Shown here one piece after another: positions 32,261 to 45,542 of a stretch of DNA of 64,000 nt. How positions within the stretch are numbered: position 1 is the first letter of the stretch; each line of letters begins with the position of its first letter. The translations under genes and the position numbers were made by a program. The DNA lies in assembly GCA_009746045.1 (NCBI GenBank), contig RPFO01000175.1, forward strand, positions 5,066,414 to 5,130,413, in the 5' to 3' direction. The notes below the pieces were generated by a model, which saw only the letters and a program-made list of their open reading frames with translations, searched no databases and was not told the origin of the DNA. This stretch comes from Mesostigma viride (Eukaryota; Streptophyta; Mesostigmatophyceae; Mesostigmatales; Mesostigmataceae).

Positions 32261-32472
32261 GTTATTATAAATAGTGACGGAACCTTTTTGCCACTTGGGC
32301 AATTAGGTCCGTCACTATTTATCCGGCGAAAACCACTCGCCGGTATCAATTCCGCGTGTAGTTCACGTGAACTTAACGCGGAATAGATACCGGCGAGTGG
32401 TTTTCGCCGGATAAATAGTGACGGACCTAATTGCCCAAGTGGCAAAAAGGTTCCGTCACTATTTATAATAAC
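32261..32472. mobile_element. 212-bp near-perfect palindromic MITE
   Basis: The two arms of about 95 bases are almost exact inverted copies, beginning TTATTATAAATAGTGACGG, with a centre near 32355-32375 (TTCACGTGAACT). The likely target duplication is TA. No coding capacity. A transcript would fold into a long hairpin. Confidence 0.85.
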
Positions 32473-33074
32473 TCAGGCGGCTGGGCAAGGCCGGACGACG
32501 GGCGAGTGGGTTGGGCTGGGAGCCGGAAAGCTCCTTTTCCAACCCCCGTTAATTTGCTTTTGGGGTCGTCATAGTTGCTTGTCACGTGAGTAACAGTCTT
32601 TGGCAATATACTGCGTTTCAGCCGTAACCGATTATACTGGCGTGTGCGTCGATATCTGAAAAAAGCGCATCGAATGCAAGTGGTCTGACCGAATTTGGGG
32701 CTCAGACGCAAAAGATTTGAACTCCGCCGTCAGCCATACCGCCGTCAGCCATTTTCGTCACTTTCGACACATGTTATAGCACAATAATTACAGCAAGATA
32801 TGGTGTTGTTCTTATAGTCAGTTGCATCGTTTTTCCCGTCTTTGTTCTTATCGCGTGTCGATTTCATCACGACTCTTGTTGGGCTCTTGCATCGTTTGTT
32901 GGTGACTCAAAGACTATGACCGTGACATTATTATGCGCAGTACGTCAAGTCCGGTGTTTTTAATGCAACATCACCCACATCTGTTCGGTGCTGCCCCTTG
33001 GCACAAGCTCTACAAACAGGGCGTTGACCGGCTGGATCGCGTAGTATGATTCTCCGCACATGCACATGAACCCT
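32473..33074. other. no gene recognised
   Basis: No motif or repeat seen. Short open frames only. Confidence 0.4.
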
Positions 33075-33705
33075 GTGATGCCAGATCTCCTTTGCGGCCG
33101 TTCCGAGCTTGGCACTGGATTCGTTGTCCACATCATCGCGTCGCTGCAGCAACACGATGTTTTCTAGCTAGCTAGCTAGCCGGGCATACGCGAGCTTTTG
33201 TTTGGTTCCCGCCGCACGGCCCACATTTGAATTATTATAGTGCAGTCCTCCGGATTTTCGCCTTTGCACCGTGTGCAGTTCTTGGACGTTTGGAATCATG
33301 GCATGCATGGCTTACGTAATATGACTGACTAGCTATAGACCTTTTCAGAGGTTTTCCATTTGCAGGTGTTTCCCCGTAAATGGTGGGAGAGCGATCGCAG
33401 CAATGGTGCTCACCACTAGACACTCCCGGCCTGGCAGTTAGGCTCGAACGAAACACACGCCCTGCATGATCAAGCAAGCTGTTTCCGGCCCCATGCACCG
33501 TCTAGGTCATCTAGTCGAGCTCTACACGTAAGCCAGCCATAATTTCAATGCACAAGGCTACACATTTCCATCTCCATTCGATCATATTCATCATCCTGAA
33601 CGACTCGAAAAAGCGGACAAGATAATTAACGGCAGGCTCAAGCTACCATGGTCCGGATTCTCCTGGTGATTTCTGGCCTGCGCTGTTTGTCTCCTAGCTT
33701 GATCA
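33075..33705 (+). repeat. dispersed repeat family C, copy 1
   Basis: About 630 bases with high similarity, in inverted orientation, to 62590-63145. Shared landmarks include GGAGAGCGATCGCAGCAATG and CTACCATGGTCCGGATTCTC. A CTAG tandem (33165-33180) is present only in this copy. No coding potential recognised. It directly adjoins the ORF1 relic at 33716. Confidence 0.75.
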
Positions 33706-33715
33706 GTAAAGGTCC

Positions 33716-35130
33716 CCGCCCCGCACAACGCAGTACACTTGGGAGTTGCATGGGGCTTAGAGCTATAGCTAGATCGGGGTTCGTCTTGTGGCGGATGTAG
33801 TCCGGCGGGCCAGTGACTGGTCCCGGCGTTGCAACCTAGGCTCCTGGGTTGGCGTCAGGTCGTCGTCAATTAGCGACCAGGAGCTAGGGGTCAAACCTGG
33901 TGAGTCATAAGCTCACTTGCAGCGAGAGAGGAACCGAACTCGGGCTGCGATGTCGGTGAAGGTGAGGAGCACTGTCCATCCCGTGGATGGGGCAGGCGGT
34001 AGGCGCCGGCTGCAGTGTCACACCTGGCAGCTCCATGCGCGGCCAAGGGTTGTTTCTTCAGCTCATCGAGAATCTAGAAGTCTGGGGTCTGGAGCCCCCG
34101 GCTGCAGCCTGCATGTCGAAGCGCCTGAGGATGACCCGGCATGCAGCGGCGGCGGTCGCGCGCGGTCAGCGGCGCATGTCTAGGCTGCGCTGGGCTGGCG
34201 TCAGGTCGTCGTCAAGCGACCAGGAGCTAGGTGTCACACCTGGCGAGTCAGGTCAGCTCACTTGCGGCGAGGGAGGAACAGAACGCGGGCTGTGATGTCG
34301 CTGAAGGTGAGGACCAAGTCTGGGGGGGCGGGGCCAGCCTTGTCCCGTGGATGGGGCAGGCGGTATGTAGGCGCCCTGCAATGTCGCACCTGGGAGCTCC
34401 ATGCGCGCCGAGGGTTGTTTAGTTCTTCAGCTCGTCGAGAACTAGAGAAGTCTGGGGTCTCCCCCGGCTGCTGCCTGCATGTCCAAGCGCCTGAGGATGA
34501 CCCGGCAGCTCGGCGGCGGTTGCGGTCAGCGGCTCGTGTCTTCTAGCTCCTGTAGCTTGGTGGTTATGGTGGCGGTGGTATCTAGCTAGAGGTTGCCTGG
34601 CGCTTGAGCAGGTCCACCCAGGATGCGCGAGTCCAGGGGATGCGCGAGTCCATCGCTGGCCCAACCGACGCGTTAATTGCCAGGCGGCGATGGTGGCCCG
34701 GCCGGTTCGCTCGGCGATCTGGGGGTCCTGCGTGGCCAGGGCGTCTACCTTGGTAGCAACAGCCTCTGGACAGCTTCACGATGCCCTTGCCAACTTTGCC
34801 TTCCACATGGGCAGGCGGTCACAGTGGCAGTGGCCTCGGAAACCTGAGCGGCAATGTGCTCTTGTGTGGCGGTAAATTGGGGGCAGCTGGAGCTTACAAG
34901 TGTGCGACTTTGGCTTCAATATTCGGTTGACCTTGGTGGTGATGGTGTTGAGCGGGCCGTCGGGCGCAGGACTTCAAGGCTGCGATCTAGCTGCCCAGCA
35001 ATCGGCGCCAGCTGCTCCTCCACTACAGGTCGGATGGTGTCCTGACTGAGGAAGCCGCTCTTTTCATGCCTCCGTGATTTCCGCACCTGCCCGTCAGCTG
35101 GCGTGCAGGTGGATCTTGAGGCCGCCCCCG
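33716..35130 (-). pseudogene. LINE ORF1-like relic with internal tandem duplication
   Basis: On the minus strand a segment reads SWSLIDDDLTPTQEPRLQRR, matching the ORF1 C-terminal motif at 28622-29333, and AHVEGKVGKGIVKLSRG matches the coiled-coil end near 29300. A block of about 346 bases (33855-34200) is repeated in tandem at 34201-34540. Many stops and frame changes are present. This copy crosses the site where the other copy carries the TTAA transposon, and it lacks that insert. Confidence 0.5.
33855..34540. repeat. 346-bp tandem duplication in ORF1 relic
   Basis: Two adjacent copies start TCAGGTCGTCGTCAA at 33855 and 34201, and stay similar through AGGATGACCCGGCA near 34130 and 34495. 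Confidence 0.75.
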
Positions 35131-36224
35131 AGGCGCTCGCCTCCTGGATGTCACCTGGTAACTTCGCAGTGCAGGTAGCTGCATGCATGGGGTGCATGGA
35201 TGGATGTAGCTATCTAGTTCCTAGCTTTACAGGGTTGTGGGCACAACGGCCCGAATCGTCTATAAATGCCAAACTTGGTCACACGCGGAGCTAGCCAGCT
35301 GACTTGGGAGTGACCAGTATATCCCTCATGACTACCTGCCGCCTATCCATGCATGCGAGCTAGCCATCTGCCTCCATAAAGTACGGACATACCAGGAGGC
35401 CACCTGGGCGTGAGCCCATCCCGTCTAGGGTAGCAAGTGTCCATGCCCAGCCTATCGTGGCCTGATGCATGTACAACTGGAAGCTACAGATCGATCCCAT
35501 CTACAAATTACAATTACAGGGCTCACAGTCTCCGCCCGCCACATAGCTCGTGCATGCACCTCCGGTTCCCAGCGTGGCCTGTGCGTGTTTGGAATGTTTC
35601 ATGCACCTGTTTGTATTGAATAAATAGTAGTATACACATGCAGCTCTTGCCTCCAGTCCAAACCACACGACCAAAACCAGTTGTCATGTGGAAGCGTTGT
35701 ACAAGGTCGTTTTCAGGTAGCATCAAATGCTGCTGGTCGCAGCCAGAGCGAATCGGGTAGGTGTGATCCAGGGCAAGGTGCTTGGGTGGGCGGGTGGGCG
35801 GGGGTGGGCGGACGAGGGACCGGGAGGGGGAGGGGGGGAGGGCGAGGGGGGGCGGGACAGGGCGGGGCGGGGCGGGACGGGGCGGGGTGGGGCATGCTTG
35901 GTTGGCTGGCTGGTACTTGGTCAGCTGGGTGGATGGTAGTGCGAGATGGGGGGTGGGAGGTGGGGGGATGCGGGGGAGAATGAGTAGAGCTGGTTGGGGC
36001 ACTTCACACTTCTCCTGGTGCGGTATGGGGATTGTGGGGCGGGGTGGGATGACATGGGATGACATGGGATGCAGTGGGTGGCAGTGGCGGCAGTGATAGC
36101 GGCTTTCATGGCGGCGGTGGCTGACGCGCATTTTCTCTTCCTTTCCGATTGCTATCAATGCAGCAGGGGCGGCAGCACGCGCAGCCGCAAACCAAGGACA
36201 ATTACCGCCACCAAACCACCAGCC
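35131..36224. other. no gene recognised; G-rich stretch
   Basis: Spacer between the ORF1 relic and the 3' end of the hydrolase gene. A G-rich, GGGCGG/GGCGGG-repeating stretch occupies 35780-35900, and GATGACATGG copies occur near 36045-36070. Open frames follow the composition bias and show no motif. Confidence 0.45.
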
Positions 36225-38863
<2,639 letters not shown>

Positions 38864-39212
38864 CCTAAACTGCCCACGATCTATCAATTTGTCACGACGA
38901 CATGGAATTTAAGGGCACGATTTCACCGATCAACTTTCCTGATCCATCCCCAAAACTTTGCCTGATTATCCGCCATGGTGGCCAGGCTGCTTGCTTCAAC
39001 TTATTGCTGCAGTGAGCTCGATCGCATAATGCCCTTGAATGCATTATGTAATTTGCTGGTACTGTCTTGACTCGAGGATCGCCGATCAATCTACCATTTT
39101 GCCTTGGTAATAATCATGCACAGCTTCGATCTTTTTTCCGGGTAAATGGGTATTTTTTATTAACCAATAGGAATATCGTTAGGTTAAGAGGTACCACGTA
39201 TCGACCAGCTGG
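38864..39212. other. upstream region of hydrolase gene
   Basis: No gene recognised. The promoter of the minus-strand hydrolase should lie here; no clear TATA box at a convincing distance. Confidence 0.4.
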
Positions 39213-41567
39213 TTACCCACTGAGGGTAGTGTGATAGGTGAAAGGTTTAGAAAGGAGCATTATGTGACCAGGGGAGCCAAGTGACGCGCGTAAGGTCACC
39301 GTGAGGAATGCAAGTAAACACCCTGTTGCGTCCCAGGAGCCGACCATGGAAGAGCTCCAAGGGCCGGGGCTGGGCCTGTCATTGTTGAGCCCCAGGTCCC
39401 ACACCTTGTATTGTTCTTGCGCCAAGAGCCAAGCGCGACGCATTGCTGAGTTCCAGAGGAAGATAAACCGCCTCACCACGGCGACTTTGGTCGGTGTACT
39501 CGTGCCGCACTCCGCATTTGAAAACCGTCTCGTTCCGGATAGTCCAGATTGCATATAGCCGCATATTAGTGCGTAGCCACTGATACCCAGGCTAGTTGAC
39601 TGTCGGACAACTCATCCCCTGGGGTCCCCGCCATACCGAGTATGATACAACGCACTGATAGCGCTAATGTGGAATGTGGTAGCGCGGTCCATGCGGACCA
39701 TACGTTAAACAACCATCGCCACACCGACCCCGCTCACTTGGCAGTAGAGAAAGCGGTGCTAAATTGTTTCCGAGGGGAAGTTGCACAGGCATGTCGGATC
39801 GTGGTGAAACCGACTGCTGAGGGTCGCGTTTACCCCGATTGCCCAATGCAGTAAAAGATGTTGAATGTCGGTCGCTCTGCGGTTCACCAAGGGGTGATTG
39901 ACCGCCAGGGTGATAAGTTTAATCCAACTGTATCCAGGCCATTGAAAGCCCCATCGTGGGCGGCCGCATCGTGGGGTGGAGCTTATGGTTCTCGTGCAAT
40001 AAAATGTCATAATCCCATTCTGCCGTGTACTCGTAAAGACATTTGCTGATCCAGCTAGACATCCCCTTGTTCAGGGTCCAGCCAAATATTTCCAGGGGGT
40101 CCAATGGTAAAGTATCCAACCTCGTAAATATTGCCTACGTGTAACCAAGTGATGGCCTCCGCCGGGGTCGTGGGGTCCGGCTGGAACATGCAGGACCTTG
40201 ATACTAACCACGGGACCATCCGATCCGGATACGGTGACATTGGTGGGCTGGACGACATACACATAATGCTGGCTTGTGCCCATGTAACGTGCCCAAGGGC
40301 TTGCGCGCATTGTCCACAATCAAATCATTGAAATAAAGGATCTGTCGTGCAACCTCCTCACGCGTGGTGGGAAAAACGAGGCGCCCAGGTTTGAGCTTGT
40401 GATAACCTAACATTAGGCGCGACCAGCACCAGGGGAGCCCATTGTATGATATCAGTGTGCAGCCAAGTACTCCAGCGTCAAGGTGCCATGATGTGCCATT
40501 AGCATGGGTGTAAATAGCTGAGAGGGACTCTTTTGCCAACATGCAGCCAGGGTGCGTATTCACTTCCATGTACACGCTGATCACTTGTTTAGCATACATC
40601 GACCACAACAATCATCGCCCTTGTATGTTGTGTATAGCCCTAGATCACCGTGCAACCATGACATAAAGGACATAATATATCCCGGCTGATCCAGCCATGT
40701 ACCGTGTGAGATATCAACAAACCTTTCCGTTTCCAAACAAAATTGCTGCTTATGCGTTGGATAAGCTGTATGGTATGATCGTTGGGAGGGTGTGCCAGAC
40801 AGTAGTATAAAACCTTGGAGAACAAGAGTTGGTTGACGATCAGTGATTTTCCTCGTAAGCTCATCCGCTGGACGCCACCCCACCGCCCTGCCGTGAGGAG
40901 CACTCCTGCAAGTTTGCCCACGTGGTTGGTTTCATCACATAAAAACGCACGATGTTCAGCCAAACGTCCCTCTGGCGTGCAGCCAATGGGGCAGTTGTGC
41001 AAAAGATGGTGTTCACCTGGTTTGACCCATTGTCATGGCCAGGTGAGAGGGCCGGGGTTATCCGAGATCGATGGGTTGGGTTTGCCGATCGATGTGCAGT
41101 CCCGTGGACTTTTGCACGTTGCATCGTTGTTGTGAGGCCACAGAGTACGTGTTGATATTTTCCAAGACAACATTCACTTCCTGAAGAGAGATGCAAACAT
41201 TGGTAGTGTCATCCACATATAGGCTACCTGTACAATACCTTTGGCACTGCCTGCAAGCGGGAAGCCCTGCAGACGAGGGTCGTGCTGGTGGAGCCAAAAC
41301 AATCCTGCGTGTGCCAATAGGAACAAGATGGGGGACATACAATCTCCTTGGGGGAGGGATCTTGAGCTGTGGCCAAGTGCAGATTTGTGACCGTTTATAA
41401 GGATGTACCAGGTTAGCGATTTGATCATTCCCATGATGACAGTTGGGATGCGTGGGCCAAACCCTAATAAGCCGATCAATATGTGTCGGAGGTACGCCCA
41501 GCACATGCGGTCAAACGCTTTTTCAAAGTCCCAAAAGAGGATAAAGCCAGCGATGTCGTCGCGCCAT
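39213..41567 (-). pseudogene. LINE ORF2 relic: RT palm to C-terminal zinc finger
   Basis: Minus-strand frames carry, in order, ILFWDFEKAFDRMCWAYL (first catalytic Asp), SLPQGDCMSPILF, and YVDDTTNVCISL (catalytic DD, 41058-41504). Then come LRGKSLIVNQLLFSKVLYYC (thumb region), a zf-RVT-like CLCNFPSETI followed by HRFLYC near 39740-39800, and AIWTIRNETVFKCG at the end. Stops and frameshifts are frequent. This is the order of plant-type L1 ORF2 proteins. The upstream part of RT lies at 52361-52570, beyond the gypsy element inserted at 41572. Confidence 0.75.
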
Positions 41568-41572
41568 GCCTT
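41568..41572. other. target site duplication of gypsy element, left
   Basis: GCCTT, repeated at 52356-52360. Confidence 0.9.
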
Positions 41573-42143
41573 TGTTACGTCGCGTAACAATTCGTTGTAG
41601 TTACGGACGTAAATTAGGTCCTTGGCCTCGGTTGTTCCTAGGTTACGTGCAGTTCTAGTTTGGACATGATTGTCCCCGTAACAGTACTGTGGTATAGTGG
41701 GTGCCTTTGGGCGCCGCGCCGCGTACTATATTAGTGGTCCTTATCCTTTTGTAGAATGTAGTGGACAGGCGTGCATCTGTACACCTGCTTGTGTTTCTGT
41801 GTTTCTGCAGGCGAGGGCCAGGTCGGCCCGAGCCTGTTGGACCGTTGGTGACCATTTATGCACGTTCCACTCCTTGTGTGGTCACTCGGCGTGTGTTAAA
41901 TGAATTAACACATATTAGCTTGGGTCACGGCAGTTTAGTTGTGTTTCCTTCCTCTTTTCCTGGAGTAAACGGGTTTGATTAAATGGCCTATGGCATATTA
42001 CAGTAGTACATATGTAAATGCATTGAGATCTGGTTCGTCTCGGTCGTCTTTCGCTAGGGGTGTATATAGAAGCAGCCTCACTAGTTTAGGTAGTATCAGG
42101 ACAGGTAGAGGTAGAGGTGGCGGCCGAGGCTTGCGGCGTAACA
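41573..42143 (+). repeat. 5' LTR of gypsy element (571 bp)
   Basis: Starts TGTTACG and ends CGTAACA, a perfect 7-base inverted pair with canonical TG...CA. A TATATAG box at 42063-42069 is about 75 bases before the LTR end. Confidence 0.93.
42063..42069 (+). promoter_or_regulatory. TATA box in gypsy LTR
   Basis: TATATAG, also present at 52275-52281 in the other LTR. Position and sequence fit an RNA polymerase II core promoter for the element transcript. Confidence 0.55.
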
Positions 42144-42144
42144 A

Positions 42145-42156
42145 TGGACTCGGAGG
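42145..42156 (+). promoter_or_regulatory. possible primer binding site
   Basis: TGGACTCGGAGG begins one base after the LTR, where a tRNA 3'-CCA end would pair. The matching tRNA was not identified. Confidence 0.35.
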
Positions 42157-42670
42157 TAGTTTAGATAGAGAGCGAGACGACGATCCTTTGCAACATACGT
42201 CATTGAATCAACCCTTCCGCGGCTGGGAAAAAGAAGACGACACGTACTTGACAGGTAATGGGCGGGTCGCCGTCAAGCTAGGAGGATAGTGCTGCCTGAT
42301 TCAGGACACGCCCTGCCTAGACGTTAGACCTGCTCGAAGCGGAAAATCCTTTCGTATATAGCTCCTGCTCCTCGTCTTGTTTCCTTAGAAAGATGGTTTA
42401 CTGCCGTAGACAGTTGCTGGTTTTGGTTCGACGATAGAGAGACGGCTAGCGTCTCGTAGATTACCCTTTTTCTGCATCGTGCCTGCTTCGTATTTAGACG
42501 ACCCTTCGCCGGACGCAGAATTCTTGAAACCGGATACTTACGACCACCTGGCGCTGGAAACATCGTCCCTACGTGCGTCGTCAATCTGGTTCGGTTTCAG
42601 ACACCCGAGATAAGTCGCCTTCTCCTCGTTCTCCTCATTTGACTGCTCAAGACCTACCAGGTGCGTTACC
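42157..42670 (+). other. gypsy leader
   Basis: About 510 bases of leader between the primer site and the first small frame. No motif seen. Confidence 0.45.
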
Positions 42671-43061
42671 ATGAGCCAACGGCGATCTTTTACTGCTCCT
42701 TCCCATTCTTCTAGCGATAATAGTCTAGCTAAATATTACGTAGTGATTACGCCTCAATGGTCCTCCATTTTCCTTTCTTGGTCCGACGCTAGGAAGATCG
42801 TTCAGAATCGTGTATAACGTAATTAGGTATAAGAAATTTATGTCCTTTGAAGAAGCTCAGCAGTTCCTTATAGATCATAGCCAAACAGATTTAGGCCTGC
42901 ATGTACGCCCTATTCCTCATGGTCGCCCTCCAGTAGAAGCTCTAGTCTTTGCTACCCCTCCTTCTTCTCCCCCTAAACGGGCTGCATCTGCATCTGCTTC
43001 AGATACTCCTCTCACTTTGGAGTTTGGTTCCCTATCCATTACTGTTGTTAAAAAGGATTGA
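42671..43061 (+). CDS. small split frame resembling an RNase H1 hybrid-binding domain
   Basis: Two frames: 42671-42817 (ATG start, MSQRRSFTAPSH...) and 42810-43061, one base apart. Together they show KYYVVITPQWSSIFLSWSDA followed, after the shift, by VIRYKKFMSFEEAQQFL. The pattern Y-V-V, W-x-x-A, then YKKF-x-x-x-EEA-x-x-FL is that of the N-terminal RNA/DNA hybrid-binding domain of eukaryotic RNase H1 (also called viroplasmin-like). The shift lies around 42806-42815 and would be +1; it may be a mutation, an error or a programmed event. The tail (about 45 residues) is Pro/Ser-rich. It sits between LTR and gag, an unusual place for such a domain. Confidence 0.5.
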
Positions 43062-43261
43062 TTTTAATTTTGTTCCTGCTGCAGACCTTCAAGGTTTTTC
43101 CTTTTTCTTTTGTTGCTTTCTTCTTTTGATTCCTATTCCTTTACGTAATTAAAGATGGATCCAGTGGGTGGAGATATGTCGCCTATACCTACCAATAATA
43201 ATAATAATACTACTACTAATAACATAACAATAACAATACTCGTGGTAACCGACGGGACTCC

Positions 43262-44902
43262 TTGGAAACGGTACACCATCTCACTCCTCAAGGTATTCTG
43301 CGTACCTCACCTCCTTCTCCTGTTGCTGGTGGTCGCCGTCGTCCCTCAATTACCCCACCTACCTATGAACAACGTATTTCCCAAGTCAGATTTAGTGAGG
43401 AACCTTCTTTCGTTGTGAACCAGGCCCCTGCCCCTTCTGCAACCTTGGCTCACCCCTCCAGCAGGTCCTCACACACTAACAATGCTCCTAGGCCTCCTTC
43501 CCACCCTGTGCCTTCAATGCCTGCTATTAACACGGGTCGTACCTCGGCCCCTGTCGGCCCTTCTGGGCGCCCTAGTGCAGTTCCCTTTTACCCACCTGCT
43601 TCCTGGTCCTACCCTGAGACGGCCTATGAGGCTGCCCAGGTTCCTACCCGTGTGGCTGATTTAGAAGTTAATAATGATTTCAGTACCATGCCCCTAGATG
43701 ATAGGAATTATGATCATTTTGCCTATTCCTCTCTTCGTGAGCAATATACTGTCCCCTTCTCCTATGGGCACCATCCTGAAACGGTGGCTCCCTCTAGACC
43801 CCTACCCAAGACTTTTCCTATCCCTTCCTTCTATCCCGCTTATGTAGCAGTGGAAGATAGTGGCCCTATGGGAAAAACTGATTCTTCTAATCCCCCTAAG
43901 CCTCCTGCTCTTCCCCTCTTTGCCAACCTTCCTAAGCTGGATGTCAAGTCTACCCCTCAACAGTTTTTCACCTTCATTATGTTGCTCACCCAGAACACAG
44001 AGTCCTGGCAGAACCACAATAGGTGGCGCCTCTCTGATGCTGTACTAGTTCCTCATTATCTTACTACCTGCATTACTCCTGAACTTGCTAACCTCATCCA
44101 GTGTGAGTCTCTTGCCTCTCATGCCTACCCAAACTCTGTAGCAGAATTGTTCAAGCGTTTAGAGAACCATTTAGTCCCTCCCGATGCAGATTGGCAGGAT
44201 AGATTATCCTTTGGCACCTTGCAGCAGGGTACCAAGTCCTTCAAAGAATATATGAAAGAGTTTGATGCTCAGATGGTACGAATTAGGGATTTGTCGGGTG
44301 CAGAAGTACGTGCTCGCTTCCTTCAGGGCCTCAGTAGACCCTTATTGCGTGAAGTCAAGCGCCAGTTCTCTGCCTACCGTTTTACTGACCTGCCCCTCAA
44401 GCATGTGCGCCAGCATCTTTTACGAGTAGCAGATTTCTTCTCCACACCTTCTCTTCCTACCCGTTCCCGTATTAATAATATTAGCCTTACCCCTGAGGAG
44501 GAGAACTCCTATGTAGAAGAATTAGATATCTGTGTGACTGACCTTTCAGCTCTGGATGTCTCTCATATTACCTGCTATCATTGTAAGGAAGTAGGTCATC
44601 TTAAACGTGAGTGCCCCAAGTTCCTTTCGGGTGCTCCCCCTCATCCCGACGCTCGCCCTCCTCGTACCCCTCAGCGTGCTCCTATTCGTCCCACTTCAGG
44701 ACGCATTCCTTCAGCTACCCCTAGTAGGCTGAATGCTGTGCAGACAGGATCCCCAGGGTTCCCCTATGATAATCAGGCTCCCGCACCCTCTTCAATCCCT
44801 CGTGACCCTCCAGCAGTGGCTTTTCCGCCAGGGTCTTCTTCGGGGTTCGTTCCTATGGATTTGGGGGGGAGGGGGAACAGTAGGCCTGTCAGCCGGGGGT
44901 AA
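43262..44902 (+). CDS. gypsy gag with CCHC knuckle
   Basis: 546 codons. Structural protein of the particle. An N-terminal Pro/Ser-rich region is followed by a retrotransposon-gag capsid region around residues 225-400 (FFTFIMLLTQNTESW, FKRLENHL, FGTLQQGTKSFKEYMKEFDA, FLQGL), then a zinc knuckle CYHCKEVGHLKREC at 438-451 and a Pro/Arg-rich tail. The true start may be ATG 43155 in another frame (MDPVGGDMSPIP), with a one-base slip in the AAT/AAC-rich stretch at 43195-43235. It overlaps the protease frame (+1) from 44733. Confidence 0.85.
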   Translation: METVHHLTPQGILRTSPPSPVAGGRRRPSITPPTYEQRISQVRFSEEPSFVVNQAPAPSATLAHPSSRSSHTNNAPRPPSHPVPSMPAINTGRTSAPVGPSGRPSAVPFYPPASWSYPETAYEAAQVPTRVADLEVNNDFSTMPLDDRNYDHFAYSSLREQYTVPFSYGHHPETVAPSRPLPKTFPIPSFYPAYVAVEDSGPMGKTDSSNPPKPPALPLFANLPKLDVKSTPQQFFTFIMLLTQNTESWQNHNRWRLSDAVLVPHYLTTCITPELANLIQCESLASHAYPNSVAELFKRLENHLVPPDADWQDRLSFGTLQQGTKSFKEYMKEFDAQMVRIRDLSGAEVRARFLQGLSRPLLREVKRQFSAYRFTDLPLKHVRQHLLRVADFFSTPSLPTRSRINNISLTPEEENSYVEELDICVTDLSALDVSHITCYHCKEVGHLKRECPKFLSGAPPHPDARPPRTPQRAPIRPTSGRIPSATPSRLNAVQTGSPGFPYDNQAPAPSSIPRDPPAVAFPPGSSSGFVPMDLGGRGNSRPVSRG

Positions 44903-45416
44903 CCTGGACAGGTCCTTAGATAGTACCCCAGATAATAATTTTTGCTTGCCTGTTTTTATAACCTCTGTAGGAGCTGAATCATCCCTACCACTACGTGTGC
45001 GTCCTCTTATGTTCTTGAATGGTGGCTTAACCGTCCCTCATACTGTTGTAGACCCCTTCCTGCATGCTGATGAACTCTTGAATGTCTCTGTGTTAGTGGA
45101 TAGCGGTGCGGCTAGCTCCTTTGTGAGCGAGGCCCTAGTTAGGCGTTTAGGACTAGTCCCTACCCCTCACACAAAAACTGTCACTGTCCATTATGCTGAC
45201 GGTCGCACCAGTCATTCCCCGGGTACGGTGTCCCTTCCCCTGGTCATACAAGGACGTACGGTCAACCTGACGGCCACTATAGGCCCTATCACTACAGCTG
45301 ATGTATTACTAGGATTAGATTGGCATCAGGATAATAAAATCACTATTAATTATGATACTATGGTCATTTGGTTTCCAGATAGCTCTACTGGGTACCAGAA
45401 CGTCATTATAGATTAG
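44733..45416 (+). CDS. gypsy aspartic protease
   Basis: Retropepsin that would process the polyproteins. The active site VLVDSGAASSFVSEALV has its Asp at 45099, followed by TADVLLGLDWHQ, the usual second motif. The frame is +1 to gag with a 170-base overlap, consistent with frameshift expression. It ends at a TAG at 45414-45416; homologous-looking sequence continues in other frames to 45540 (SLVDITPPTPVDPPVD, then PEVLMSNDELRSELK), so two or three indels separate it from RT. Confidence 0.85.
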   Translation: MLCRQDPQGSPMIIRLPHPLQSLVTLQQWLFRQGLLRGSFLWIWGGGGTVGLSAGGNLDRSLDSTPDNNFCLPVFITSVGAESSLPLRVRPLMFLNGGLTVPHTVVDPFLHADELLNVSVLVDSGAASSFVSEALVRRLGLVPTPHTKTVTVHYADGRTSHSPGTVSLPLVIQGRTVNLTATIGPITTADVLLGLDWHQDNKITINYDTMVIWFPDSSTGYQNVIID

Positions 45417-45542
45417 AAAATTTATCCTTGGTAGATATTACTCCTCCTACACCTGTTGATCCTCCTGTAGACCTATACCTGAAGTATTAATGTCCAATGA
45501 CGAATTACGTTCTGAACTAAAGAATATGGATACCTATTATGT

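Noticed and set aside
32206-32445. Paired open frames on both strands near 32.3 kb
   Set aside because: They are identical because the sequence is palindromic; explained by the MITE.
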